Origin: Nocardioides sp.
Lineage (GTDB): Bacteria > Actinomycetota > Actinomycetes > Propionibacteriales > Nocardioidaceae
Assembly (NCBI RefSeq): GCF_014360585.1
Contig: NZ_JACIXG010000051.1
Coordinates: 1-37,040, forward strand
Reading direction: 5' to 3'
Length of the DNA: 37,040 bases
How positions within the stretch are numbered: the first letter of the stretch is position 1; every line of letters starts with the position of its first letter. A program made the position numbers and the translations under genes. A model generated the notes under the pieces. That model was not told the DNA's origin. It saw only the letters and a list, made by a program, of their open reading frames with translations, and ran no database searches. Below are positions 7,019 to 15,607 of the stretch, piece after piece.

Positions 7019-7995
7019 CCGAGCCGGCGGTAAGCCCCTTCCCGGTCAGCACCCGCGACGACGTCATCCTCGGCGGCTGGCTCGTCCGCTCGGTCGGCAC
7101 CGCGCGTGCCGTCGTGCTCGTGCGGACGCCGTACGACGCCCGGGCCCATCTGCCGCTGGCGACGTCGTTGGCGCGTCACGGCTTCGACTGCCTCGTCCAG
7201 GACGTACGCGGCCGCTACTCCTCGGCCGGCACCTGGCGGCCCTACGCCACCGAGGCCCGTGACGGCACGGACACCGTCGATGCCCTGCACCAGCGCTGCC
7301 CCCGGACGCCGGTGGTGGCCTACGGCGCCTCCTACGCCGCCCACACCGCCCTCGAGACCGCTCGCATCGACCCTCGGGTGACCCGAGTGGTCGCGCTGGT
7401 TCCGGCCCTCGGAGCGTACGAGACCGCCTACTCGGCCGACGGCACCCCGCAGCACCTGGACCGGCTCGGCTGGTGGGCGATCCACGGGTTCGCGCGCGAG
7501 GACGAGGCCGCGCTGGCCGCTGACGTCCTACGGACCGCGGCCGCAGTCGCCGACCGTGAGGGGCCGATGGTGGCCGCGGCTGGTCTCGGCTGGGACGCCG
7601 CGCGTCTCGACACCTTCCGCGAGCTGTGGTCAGCCCCCGCAATCGATGTCCCCGACCACTTCGGTGACGCCACCGCTCCGCTGCTCGTCGTCACCGGCGA
7701 CGCCGACCCGTTCGACGCGTACGCCCGCGGGCTGGCCGCCGGGTGGGGTGCCCGCAGCGGGGCCGGCAGCGCCCTGGTCAGCGGCCCCTGGGGCCACGAC
7801 CTCGGCATCGGGACCACCGAGCCCGCGCTGCGGGCGGCGTACGACGCTGCCGGCTCCCCCGGCCGCATCATCCTGCGCTGGCTCACCCACGCCGAGCCCG
7901 CTCCCGGCCAGGAGCTCCGGCTCGACGTCGCCGCCCGGACCTGGTCCGGACGGCCACTCGTCACCGTGCCGGCAACAGTGAGAGGACCCCGATGA
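7015..7995 (+). CDS. S15/CocE-like alpha/beta-hydrolase peptidase
   Basis: 326 residues from a GTG at 7015 that overlaps the previous stop by four bases. Features of the X-Pro dipeptidyl-peptidase/CocE class are clear: VRTPYDARAHLP (36-47), CLVQDVRGRYSSAG (59-72), a nucleophile elbow GASY with Ser106, an acid in TGDADPFD (Asp229 or Asp231) and His261 in SGPWGHD. It lacks the C-terminal jelly-roll domain of full-length CocE enzymes. It sits between the cyclodehydratase partner and YcaO, so leader removal or C-terminal trimming of the modified peptide is the likely role. The precursor has one Pro (ENPFD), which may matter for a Pro-preferring family. Esterase activity cannot be excluded. Confidence 0.8.
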   Translation: MTEPAVSPFPVSTRDDVILGGWLVRSVGTARAVVLVRTPYDARAHLPLATSLARHGFDCLVQDVRGRYSSAGTWRPYATEARDGTDTVDALHQRCPRTPVVAYGASYAAHTALETARIDPRVTRVVALVPALGAYETAYSADGTPQHLDRLGWWAIHGFAREDEAALAADVLRTAAAVADREGPMVAAAGLGWDAARLDTFRELWSAPAIDVPDHFGDATAPLLVVTGDADPFDAYARGLAAGWGARSGAGSALVSGPWGHDLGIGTTEPALRAAYDAAGSPGRIILRWLTHAEPAPGQELRLDVAARTWSGRPLVTVPATVRGPR

Positions 7996-9389
7996 CCACG
8001 ACCCCCACAGCCATGCCGCCCCTGGACGTCGAGCGTCTGGTGGACAGGGAGACCGGGCTGATCCGGCGAGTGCGCGAGGTGCTGCGCCCCGAACGGGCGC
8101 CGTTGCGCTACACCTCGCTGACCGCCGAGGTCTCCGACGCCCGCTGGCTCGGTGACTGGCCGGCCGACCGGGTCTCGCTCGGCACCACCTTCGGCGACGT
8201 CCCGGGCGCCCGGATCGCCGCGATCGCGGAGGGCGTGGAGCGCTACTGCGGCAACTTCATCCCCGACCGGCTCGACCCCGCCGACTACCGGACAGGGACC
8301 GCGGCCGAGCTGCGGGGCCAGGGGCTACGTGTCGTCGACCTCGCCGACCTCCCTCGCTGGAGCGCCGCACAGCTGGCCCGGCCCGACTTCCCCTACCGCG
8401 CGCTCGACGATCAGGTGCCGACGCTGTGGAGCCGGTGCCGAGAGCAGCTGCCGCAGGGCGGGACGGCGACGGACATCTGGATGCCGCACGCCCTCATCGG
8501 TCTCAACTGGCGCCAGCGACGGTTCGCTCACCTCGACCGCGTCTTCCACCTCAACTACGCCGGGATCGCCACCGGTCAAGGCGCCGACGACGCCCACGAC
8601 CGCGGTCTCCTCGAGGTCGTCGAGCGCGACGCCCTCGAGGTGTGGTGGCACCACGGCGGACCGGCCCAGGGGATCGACACCGGCTCGGTCCCCGGCCTGA
8701 GCGCCGACCTCGAGGGAGCACCGCTCGACGTGCACGTCGTCCGGATGCCCACCGAGCTCGCCCCGGCGATGGCGGCCCTCGTACGCGACCGGGAGACCGG
8801 CGTCTACGCCGCGGGCTTCTCGGCGTCCACCGACCCGGCCCGGGCCGTTCGCAAGGCCGTGCTCGAGGCGGTCCACACCTGGATCTACACCCTCGGCTGC
8901 CGCGACGCGGACGGCTGGGTCTTCCAGGCCGTACGCGCCGGGCTGATGGCTCCCGGCCTCTACCTCGACCACCGTGAGGACCGCCGCTACCTGGACTCGG
9001 TGGGGCCGGACTTCGCCAGGGTCCGTGATCTCGGCGCCCATGTCCAGGTCTGGCTCGACCCCCGGGTGCACCCGCTCGCCGACCGGTTCACCGCACCGGC
9101 CCTGGGCAGCGTCCCGATCGCCGAGGTGCCGGCCACCGACGTCGCCGAGGTGCGCCGCCGTCTGCACGAGGGCGGCCACCGGATCATCACCCGGGACCTC
9201 ACGACCCGGGACGTGGCACAGACGTCGCTTCGAGTCGTACGCACCTTCGTCACCGGCCTGGTGCCGAACGCCCCGGCCGCGTTCCGCTACCTCGGCATGC
9301 CGCGTTTCGCCGACGCCGCGCGCGAGCGCGGCTGGGACCCGGTCGACCCCGACGAGCCGTTGGCCCTGTGCCCGCCGCCCCACATGTGA
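7992..9389 (+). CDS. YcaO-domain azoline cyclodehydratase
   Basis: 465 residues. The YcaO ATP/Mg-binding elements are present in order: AIAEGVERYCG (77-87, Glu80, Glu83, Arg84), NYAGIATGQGADDAHDRGLLEVVERDALEVWW (188-219, Glu208, Glu211, Arg212) and RKAVLEAVHTW (287-297). The C-terminus is proline-rich (CPPPHM), like the tails that complete the active site in TOMM-type YcaOs. Known YcaO enzymes phosphorylate a backbone amide so that a Cys, Ser or Thr side chain cyclises to an azoline; other members form thioamides or amidines. A SagB-like dehydrogenase and an E1-like partner beside it favour azoline/azole chemistry on Ser residues of the 32-mer. The ATG overlaps the preceding stop by four bases. 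Confidence 0.93.
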   Translation: MTTTPTAMPPLDVERLVDRETGLIRRVREVLRPERAPLRYTSLTAEVSDARWLGDWPADRVSLGTTFGDVPGARIAAIAEGVERYCGNFIPDRLDPADYRTGTAAELRGQGLRVVDLADLPRWSAAQLARPDFPYRALDDQVPTLWSRCREQLPQGGTATDIWMPHALIGLNWRQRRFAHLDRVFHLNYAGIATGQGADDAHDRGLLEVVERDALEVWWHHGGPAQGIDTGSVPGLSADLEGAPLDVHVVRMPTELAPAMAALVRDRETGVYAAGFSASTDPARAVRKAVLEAVHTWIYTLGCRDADGWVFQAVRAGLMAPGLYLDHREDRRYLDSVGPDFARVRDLGAHVQVWLDPRVHPLADRFTAPALGSVPIAEVPATDVAEVRRRLHEGGHRIITRDLTTRDVAQTSLRVVRTFVTGLVPNAPAAFRYLGMPRFADAARERGWDPVDPDEPLALCPPPHM

Positions 9390-10402
9390 TGCGCAGACGC
9401 GACATGGCCTCGAGCACGGCGCTCCTCGAGACCGCCTTCTCCCCCGAGCTTCCGGGCGATCCGCTACCCCCTGGGCCGCGCGCGAACCGCTGGCCCGGCG
9501 AGCTCGTCGAGATCGCCGAGGTCGGAGCCACTGCGGCGGCCATCCACCGGCTGTGGCGGGCACGCGGCCGCCATCCGCGGCCCGACGGCAACCCGACGAC
9601 GGTCCCGCGCCGGGCGGTCCCCTCCGCGGGTGGCTGCTATCCCGTGCAGTGGCACCTGGTGGTTCCTCCCGGCCGCAGACGGTCGCTCGGCCCCGGTCGC
9701 TACGTCTACGATCCGGCGACCGAGATGCTCGTCCGGCGGCCGGACCCGCGTGGACCGGTGTGGCCGGCATCGGACCAGGTCGAGATCGTCCTCACCGTCC
9801 AGCCGGGACGCACCTTCGGTCGCTACCGGCACCGGGCGTGGCCGCTGTGGGTCGCCGACGCGGCGTACGCGCTCGAGGCGCTGCTCCGCCTGGTCCCGGA
9901 CGCCTACCTGCCCGCGGACTGGTCCGACCTCGCCGCCGCCCGTCGATCCCTCCGCCTGCCCCGAGCGGCGCCCGCCACCTGGTGGCTCGAGCGCGGCCTG
10001 GTGCCCGAGCTGGCCCTGGCCCGGATCAGGCTGCCCCACGACCCGCACCTCGACGAGGTCGCCTCCGCCGCGATCTGCGCGCGGCGCTCCCCCGCGCTCG
10101 ACCGCTTCCACGAGCGCCGCGCGCAGCCCTCCGCGGACAGCCGCACCGAGGCCGCCCGGCAGAGCGGCCAGTCCTGGGTGCTCGGTGCCGACCGCGTCGT
10201 CGGCTGGCCCCGCCCCGCGCGCCTCGATGCCGTCGGCTACGCACAGCTGTGGCAGATCCATCGCGAGGCTGCCCGACAGACCTACTCGCTGACCGCCCAG
10301 GGGCACAGCGTCCGCGCCGTCTCCGGGTTCTGCCCACGCCCGGCGGAGGCACGACCGCTGGTTCACGCCATCGCCATCCTCGAGAACGGAACCGCCGCAT
10401 GA
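9389..10402 (+). CDS. SagB-like FMN dehydrogenase (nitroreductase superfamily)
   Basis: 337 residues. The FMN-pocket signature RRAVPSAGGCYPVQWHLVV (74-92) matches SagB/McbC-type azoline dehydrogenases, whose motif is PSAGGxYP. The following YVYDPATEMLV strand and YALEALLRLVPD helix also fit the fold. In TOMM pathways this enzyme oxidises azolines to azoles. The start codon forms a TGATG overlap with the YcaO stop; a GTG three bases earlier is possible. The C-terminal third diverges from what I recall, and I could not place the catalytic Lys-Tyr pair, so activity is likely but not certain. Confidence 0.85.
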   Translation: MRRRDMASSTALLETAFSPELPGDPLPPGPRANRWPGELVEIAEVGATAAAIHRLWRARGRHPRPDGNPTTVPRRAVPSAGGCYPVQWHLVVPPGRRRSLGPGRYVYDPATEMLVRRPDPRGPVWPASDQVEIVLTVQPGRTFGRYRHRAWPLWVADAAYALEALLRLVPDAYLPADWSDLAAARRSLRLPRAAPATWWLERGLVPELALARIRLPHDPHLDEVASAAICARRSPALDRFHERRAQPSADSRTEAARQSGQSWVLGADRVVGWPRPARLDAVGYAQLWQIHREAARQTYSLTAQGHSVRAVSGFCPRPAEARPLVHAIAILENGTAA

Positions 10403-12060
10403 TGGTCGACAAGCTGCTCCTGCGCACCGCACTGCGACATCCCGGCCCCGCCACGGCCACCGTCGGACTGCAGGTCCTCGTGACCATGACCTACCTCCCG
10501 CAGGCCTACGCCCTGGCCCAGGGCCTCTTCGCGGTGGTCGAGCGCGACGACGACCGGGCGCTGGCCGCCGCGCTGTGGATCGCCGCGATCGTCGCAGCGC
10601 GCTGGCTCCTGTCCTGGGTCCAGGCCACGGTCGCGGGGCGGCTCGGCGCGGACGTACGCCTCTCGGTGCGGGACGAGGCGCTGCGAGGCGTCCTGGTCCC
10701 GGAGGCTCTGCACGACCCGGGCCGGCGAGACGGCGGTCTCCGGACGGCGCTCGTCGACGGGGTCGACGGGGTCGACGCGTACGTCACCCGCTACCTGCCT
10801 GCGCTCGCCCAGGCGTTCGTGCTGATCCCGCTGGTGACCGTCCTGCTGGTGCTCGTCCATCCGCGCTCCGGTCTCGCCGCCGGGTTGGCCGCGCTCGGCG
10901 CACTGACGGCGCCGCTGCTGTGGAAGCGACTCATGCGCCGGCGCTCGGACGACCACTGGGACACCTATGAGTCTCTCGGCTCCGACCTGCTCGAGGCCCT
11001 GCGCGGGATGGCGACCCTGCGCCTGCTCGGCCAGGTGCGCCGGACCCGGGAACGGATGGCTGAGCGCAGCAGGGCGCTGCACCGCGCGACGGTCCGGGTG
11101 ATGCGTACCTCGCTGCTCGACACCGCGCTCATCGACCTCGCCGTCCAGGGCGGCACGGTCGCCGCTGCCGGGCTCGCTCTGGTCGCGAGCGTGGGTGGGA
11201 CCGGGGTGCCGCCGGCCGAGCTCTATCTGGCGCTCATGCTGGTGAGCGAGGTCTTCCGGCCCATCCGGGACCTCTCCGCCGCCTGGCACGCGGGCTATCT
11301 CGGGACCTCTGCCGTCCCGGCGCTCCGCAGGCTCGGTGTCGGCGCGCCGCACGCCACCTCGGCGAGCGGCCCCGCAGAGGCGGACCGGACCGTGTCGCCC
11401 TCGGCGGCGCTCGTCCTCGACGACGTCTCGTTCGCCTATCCCGAGGGCCCGGCGATCCTCGACGGCGTCCGGGAGAGCTTCGCGCCCGGTGCCGTCACCG
11501 CCGTCGTCGGGCCGAGCGGCGCCGGGAAGACGACCCTCCTCGACCTGGTCCTCACCCACCTCTCCCCCACCGGCGGCCGGGTCCTTCTCGACGACCGTCC
11601 GGTGCGTACGTCCGACGTGGCCGTGGTCTCCCAGCGCCCGGTGCTCTTCGAGGGGACCGTGCGCGAGAACCTCCGGGTCGCCCGCACCCACGCGACCGAG
11701 GCCGACCTGTGGCAGGCGTGCGCGGCGGCCGGCATCGAGCAGGAGGTACGCAGCCTCCCCGCCGGCCTCGACACGCCGGTCGCCAGCGCCGGGGCGAGTC
11801 TCTCCGGCGGTCAGCGGCAGCGGATCGCGCTGGCGCGGGCCGTCCTCTCGGAGCGGCCGGTGCTGCTCGCCGACGAGCCGACCAGCGCCCTCGACCCGGC
11901 CTCGGCACGCACCGTCACCGCCACGCTCGCCCGGCTCGCCGCCGACCGCATCGTCGTCGTGGTCGCGCACCGCGAGGAGTCGCTGGACGGGGTGGAGCGT
12001 GTCCTCGAGCTCACCGACGGGCGGCTGACCCCGCTGCTTCTGGAAAGGAGCCACCCATGA
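10399..12060 (+). CDS. ABC exporter half-transporter 1 (CydD-like)
   Basis: 553 residues. An N-terminal membrane domain (about 1-310, six hydrophobic segments) is followed by an ATPase domain with Walker A GPSGAGKTT at 371-379, signature LSGGQRQR and Walker B VLLADEPTSALD near residue 493. The type-IV exporter arrangement resembles CydD-class half-transporters. It starts with an ATGA overlap on the dehydrogenase stop and its own stop overlaps the next half-transporter, so the pair should form a heterodimer. In a RiPP operon this is the expected exporter for the mature peptide; no C39 leader-peptidase domain is fused to it. Confidence 0.92.
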   Translation: MMVDKLLLRTALRHPGPATATVGLQVLVTMTYLPQAYALAQGLFAVVERDDDRALAAALWIAAIVAARWLLSWVQATVAGRLGADVRLSVRDEALRGVLVPEALHDPGRRDGGLRTALVDGVDGVDAYVTRYLPALAQAFVLIPLVTVLLVLVHPRSGLAAGLAALGALTAPLLWKRLMRRRSDDHWDTYESLGSDLLEALRGMATLRLLGQVRRTRERMAERSRALHRATVRVMRTSLLDTALIDLAVQGGTVAAAGLALVASVGGTGVPPAELYLALMLVSEVFRPIRDLSAAWHAGYLGTSAVPALRRLGVGAPHATSASGPAEADRTVSPSAALVLDDVSFAYPEGPAILDGVRESFAPGAVTAVVGPSGAGKTTLLDLVLTHLSPTGGRVLLDDRPVRTSDVAVVSQRPVLFEGTVRENLRVARTHATEADLWQACAAAGIEQEVRSLPAGLDTPVASAGASLSGGQRQRIALARAVLSERPVLLADEPTSALDPASARTVTATLARLAADRIVVVVAHREESLDGVERVLELTDGRLTPLLLERSHP

Positions 12061-13787
12061 CCGCGGCCACCGCTCCCAGGCGGCCTCTCACCGCCCTGTT
12101 CGGCCATCTGGGCGGCGAGCGCCGCGCCATCTCGGCCACGATCGTGCTCGTGGTCGTCAGCCAGGTGTGCCTGGGGGCGATCTCGGTGCTGCTCGCCGCC
12201 GCCGTCGGTCGCGCCGTCGTGCTCGGCGAGGCGCCGCCGGGATGGTTCTGGGTCCTGCTGGCCGGCCTCGTCGCTCTCCGGGCGCTGTTGACCTGGGGCG
12301 AGATGGACGCCTCTCACGCGCTCGCGTTCCGGGTGCTCGCCCGGCTCCGGATGGCACTCTTCGACCGTTACGCGGTCGCGCTGCCGACCAAGCGCCGCGA
12401 GAACGTCGGCCGGGCCGCCTCGACCGCGATGGCCGACACCGAGCGCCTGGAGTTCTTCTACGCCCACACCGTCGCTCAGCTCGTCGCCGCGGCGGTCAAC
12501 GCGCTTCTCGGCCTCGTCCTCCTCACGTTCGTGGAGCCCGCACTCGCGCTGGTCACCCTCGTCGCGCTCGCGCTCGTGCTCGCCACGGTTCCGCTGGGTC
12601 GACACCGTCTGGAGGCTCTCGGGCAGGAGGTCGTCGAGGCGACCGGCGCACTCTCCGACCGGGTCGTCGACCTGCTCGGCGGCCTCCGCGAGGTGCTGGG
12701 CTACGGCCTCCACGAGCCGGTCCGCCGTCAGATCCGGGATACCGGCGCCGATGCCGCGCGGTCGGCGGCCAGGCTCGAGACCACCCAGCGCGTGCTCGCC
12801 GGCGCACGCGAGGCGGCGGTGACGCTCGCCGCGGTGGGCGTGCTGGTCAGCGTGCTCGCCCGCGACGTCGCCGCCGAGCACGTCGCCGCCCTGGTGGTCC
12901 TCGCGCTGGCGACCGTCGCACCGGTTGCCGATGCCGCCGCCACCTGCGCCCGGCTGCCTGCCCTGCGTGCCTCGGCTGGCCGGGTCGGTGACGAGCTCGC
13001 CCGTCCTGCCGTGCTCACCCGCGACACCCCACCGGCCACCCTCCCCGACGGGCCGCTCGGCCTCGTCATGAGCGATGTGGGCTTCGGGTACGGCGAGCGC
13101 CGTGTGCTCGACGGCTTCGACCTCACCCTCGCGCCCGGAGAGCACGTCGGACTCCGCGGGCCGTCGGGAGCGGGCAAGTCCACCGTCGTAGCGCTCGCCA
13201 GCCGGCTCTGGGACCCCGACGCCGGAACCATCGACCTCACCGGCCCCGAGACCGCCCCCGTCGCGATCTCGGCGGTCGAGGACGCCGCGCTCCGGACTGC
13301 GCTGACCACCGTCGAGCAGGACGGCGCGCTCTTCTCCGGCACCGTACGCGAGGCGATCGCCGGCCCCACGACGACCGACGCCGAGATCGAGAGCCTCCTC
13401 GCCCGGCTCGGCCTCGCGGACGCGGTCGCGCCGGAGAGCCACATCGGCGAGGGCGGTCTCCGGCTCAGCGGTGGACAGCGCGCGCGGCTGCGGCTGGCGC
13501 GCGCCGTCCTGCACCGCCCGCGGATCCTCATCCTCGACGAGCCCACCGCCGACCTCGACGAGGACTCCGCCCGACGGGTCACCGACCTGCTCGACACGAT
13601 CCCGGCGACCATGCTGGTGGTCTCCCACCGTCCGCAGACTCTCGCCGGGATGGACCGAGTCGTCGACATGGGGGTCGACGGCTCGGCGGACACGGGAGTC
13701 GAGATCGGGCCGCTGGAAGCCCCAGAAAGCCCTCCGAACCCCCGCAGAGCCCGCAACCACGCGGGACACGCGGCGCGTGAACGTTGA
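12057..13787 (+). CDS. ABC exporter half-transporter 2 (CydC-like)
   Basis: 576 residues: a membrane domain (about 1-310), then an ATPase domain with Walker A GPSGAGKST from residue 368, signature LSGGQRAR and Walker B ILILDEPTADLDED. It follows the first half-transporter with a four-base overlap and is the last gene of the rightward operon. The final 35 residues or so, rich in Pro, Arg and His, extend past the usual end of the domain. No clear terminator follows before the HU promoter at 13784, so some read-through into hup is possible. Confidence 0.92.
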   Translation: MTAATAPRRPLTALFGHLGGERRAISATIVLVVVSQVCLGAISVLLAAAVGRAVVLGEAPPGWFWVLLAGLVALRALLTWGEMDASHALAFRVLARLRMALFDRYAVALPTKRRENVGRAASTAMADTERLEFFYAHTVAQLVAAAVNALLGLVLLTFVEPALALVTLVALALVLATVPLGRHRLEALGQEVVEATGALSDRVVDLLGGLREVLGYGLHEPVRRQIRDTGADAARSAARLETTQRVLAGAREAAVTLAAVGVLVSVLARDVAAEHVAALVVLALATVAPVADAAATCARLPALRASAGRVGDELARPAVLTRDTPPATLPDGPLGLVMSDVGFGYGERRVLDGFDLTLAPGEHVGLRGPSGAGKSTVVALASRLWDPDAGTIDLTGPETAPVAISAVEDAALRTALTTVEQDGALFSGTVREAIAGPTTTDAEIESLLARLGLADAVAPESHIGEGGLRLSGGQRARLRLARAVLHRPRILILDEPTADLDEDSARRVTDLLDTIPATMLVVSHRPQTLAGMDRVVDMGVDGSADTGVEIGPLEAPESPPNPRRARNHAGHAARER

Positions 13788-13811
13788 AGTTCCGCGCCAC
13801 TGGCCTACGCT
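13784..13811 (+). promoter_or_regulatory. Candidate promoter of the HU gene
   Basis: A -35-like TTGAAG (13784-13789) and a -10-like TACGCT (13806-13811) are separated by 16 bases. They lie about 60 bases before the start codon, with AAGGAG just upstream of it. The -35 element overlaps the last codons of the ABC gene. Confidence 0.6.
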
Positions 13812-13870
13812 GGCGACGAGCCGCATCTCGTCAACCTTTGCTGCTCTGATCAACGATTGAAGGAGATCGC

Positions 13871-14149
13871 ATGAACCGCACCGACCTGGTGAGCGAAATC
13901 GCCAAGCAGGCCGAGATCACTCAGACGCAGGCCTCGGCCGCCCTGGGTGCCGCCCTCGAGGCGATCAGCGCGGCCGTCGCTGACGGCGACAAGGTCACGC
14001 TGCCCGGCTTCGGTACGTTCGAGTCGCGCGAGCGCTCGGCTCGCACCGGCCGCAACCCGCAGACCGGCAAGACGATCGACATCCCGGCTTCGCGTGGCCC
14101 GGCCTTCAAGGCCGGCTCCGCTTTCAAGGAGCGGGTGAACAAGGGCTGA
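13871..14149 (+). CDS. hup: HU-type nucleoid protein
   Basis: 92 residues, the normal length for a short HU. MNRTDLVSEIAKQAEITQTQA forms the dimerisation helices; VTLPGFGTFESRERSARTGRNPQTGK is the DNA-binding arm with the family-typical GRNPxTG, and the C-terminus is PAFKAGSAFKERVN. It lacks the Lys/Ala-rich tail of the long mycobacterial HupB. It has its own promoter and terminator and is probably a housekeeping gene bordering the zinc locus. Confidence 0.95.
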   Translation: MNRTDLVSEIAKQAEITQTQASAALGAALEAISAAVADGDKVTLPGFGTFESRERSARTGRNPQTGKTIDIPASRGPAFKAGSAFKERVNKG

Positions 14150-14161
14150 AAGCCTTTGGAT

Positions 14162-14202
14162 CAGACGAAGGGCCGGGTCGTCACGACCCGGCCCTTCGTC
14201 TG
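14162..14202. terminator. Bidirectional terminator between hup and the Opp-type importer
   Basis: CAGACGAAGGGCCGGGTCG pairs perfectly with the reverse arm ending at 14202, giving a stem of about 19 bp with a very short apex. It is followed by a pyrimidine-rich stretch (TCTCCTCG) and lies between convergent genes. Confidence 0.85.
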
Positions 14203-14215
14203 TCTCCTCGTGCGT

Positions 14216-15607
14216 CTACAGGGCCACTTCGCGGTCAGCGAGTGCCGCCGAGAGGTCGATGTCATGGGTGACCAGAAGCAGCGCGGCCCCCGAGTCGGAG
14301 ATCTCGCCCATGAGGGCGTCGACGGTCTGCTCCTGGGTGACCAGGTCGAGACGTGACGTCGCCTCGTCGGCGAACACCAACGACGGCTTCGGCAACATCG
14401 CCCGAACGACCGCGATCCGCTGGAGCTCACCGCCCGAGACCTGCCCGGGACGACGTCTCAGGATCTCGTACGGCAGTCCGAGCCGCTCCAGCATCGCCTC
14501 GACCTGCGACGCCTCGATGCCGTGACGCCGCATCACGTCGCCCATCGCCTTCTCCAGGCTGACCCACTGCGGGAACGACAGCGCCGGGTCCTGGTAGAGC
14601 TTCTGCATCCGGCCCTTCCCAGCGCCGCGGCCGTACGTCACCGACCCGCCGTCGATCGTGGTCAGCCCGAGCAGCGCGTTGCCGAGCGTCGTCTTACCAG
14701 CACCGCTGGGCCCGGTGACGGCTACCCGCTCACCGGCTCGGATCTCCAGGTCGACGCCGTCGAAGACCGCCTTGTGGGCGTAGGACTTCGTGATCGCCTC
14801 GGCACGGACGAGCAGCTCTCCGTCGCCCGGAGCACCCGTCCGCATCCACGGGTGTCTCCAGTGCCCCGGCTCGGCCGCGAGCAGCCGCTTGGTGTAGTCC
14901 TCCGTCGGCGAGCCGAGCACGTCCTCAGCCGGACCGGACTCGACCACGGCGGCCTCCCGCATGACCATCACCTCGCCGCCGAGACGGCGGGCCAGCCGCA
15001 GGTCGTGGGTGATCGTGAGCAGCAGCCCGCCCTCGTCGAGGTGGCCGAGGAGCAGGTCGGCGAGCTGGTCGACCGCTGCCCGGTCGAGACCCTTGGACGG
15101 CTCGTCCAGGATCAGCACCTTCGCGCCACCGACGGTGGCGGCGGCGTACGCCACTCGCTGGGCCATCCCACCGGAGAGAGTGTGCGGATAGGACGAGCCG
15201 GCTCGAGCCAGACCCACCTCTCCGAGGCGTCTGTCAGCTGCCTCGAGCGCACCGGTGCTCCGTGGTCTCCACCCGGCGACACCCTCGGCGACCTGGCCCC
15301 GCACCCGCATCGTCGGGTCGAGTGCGAGCGCCGGCTCCTGCGGTAGAAGAGCTACCTCACGGCCCCACAGCGTGCGTCGCGAGTCCCGCTCGGCCAGGTC
15401 GAAGGAGGCGTCCCCGACGGCCAGGGACCCGACCGCGGAGAGCTCGGGCGGCAGCGTGCCCATCAGGGCATGAGCCAGGACCGACTTCCCGGACCCGCTC
15501 TCCCCGACGATCGAGAGCGGCTTGCCCGCCTCGATATGGACGTCGGGCACATCGGCCAGAATCAGCGGCCCGGTGCGTACGACCACTCCGGTGGCTTTCA
15601 GGTTCAT
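14216..15607 (-). CDS. Fused double ATPase of an Opp/Nik-type ABC importer
   Basis: 463 residues holding two complete ABC ATPase domains in one chain. Domain 1 has Walker A GESGSGKS (35-42), signature LSGGMAQR (144-151) and Walker B VLILDEPSKGLD (164-175). Domain 2 has GPSGAGKTT (299-307), signature VSGGELQR (390-397) and VFADEATSRLD (411-421). This equals OppD and OppF joined; both domains are short, lacking most of the C-terminal oligopeptide-transporter extension, although SPTEDYTKRLLAAEP of that region survives after domain 1. It is the last gene of a Zur-box operon and overlaps the permease stop by four bases. It powers uptake of nickel, peptides or metal chelates. Confidence 0.92.
   Translation of the reverse strand: MNLKATGVVVRTGPLILADVPDVHIEAGKPLSIVGESGSGKSVLAHALMGTLPPELSAVGSLAVGDASFDLAERDSRRTLWGREVALLPQEPALALDPTMRVRGQVAEGVAGWRPRSTGALEAADRRLGEVGLARAGSSYPHTLSGGMAQRVAYAAATVGGAKVLILDEPSKGLDRAAVDQLADLLLGHLDEGGLLLTITHDLRLARRLGGEVMVMREAAVVESGPAEDVLGSPTEDYTKRLLAAEPGHWRHPWMRTGAPGDGELLVRAEAITKSYAHKAVFDGVDLEIRAGERVAVTGPSGAGKTTLGNALLGLTTIDGGSVTYGRGAGKGRMQKLYQDPALSFPQWVSLEKAMGDVMRRHGIEASQVEAMLERLGLPYEILRRRPGQVSGGELQRIAVVRAMLPKPSLVFADEATSRLDLVTQEQTVDALMGEISDSGAALLLVTHDIDLSAALADREVAL

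Noticed and set aside
7992..9389. Thioamide- or amidine-forming YcaO
   Set aside because: No TfuA-like partner is present; an E1-like protein and a SagB-type dehydrogenase favour azoline/azole chemistry. Not fully excluded.
10399..13787. Cytochrome bd assembly transporter CydDC
   Set aside because: No cydAB nearby, and both genes are joined by overlaps to the RiPP operon, so peptide export is more likely.
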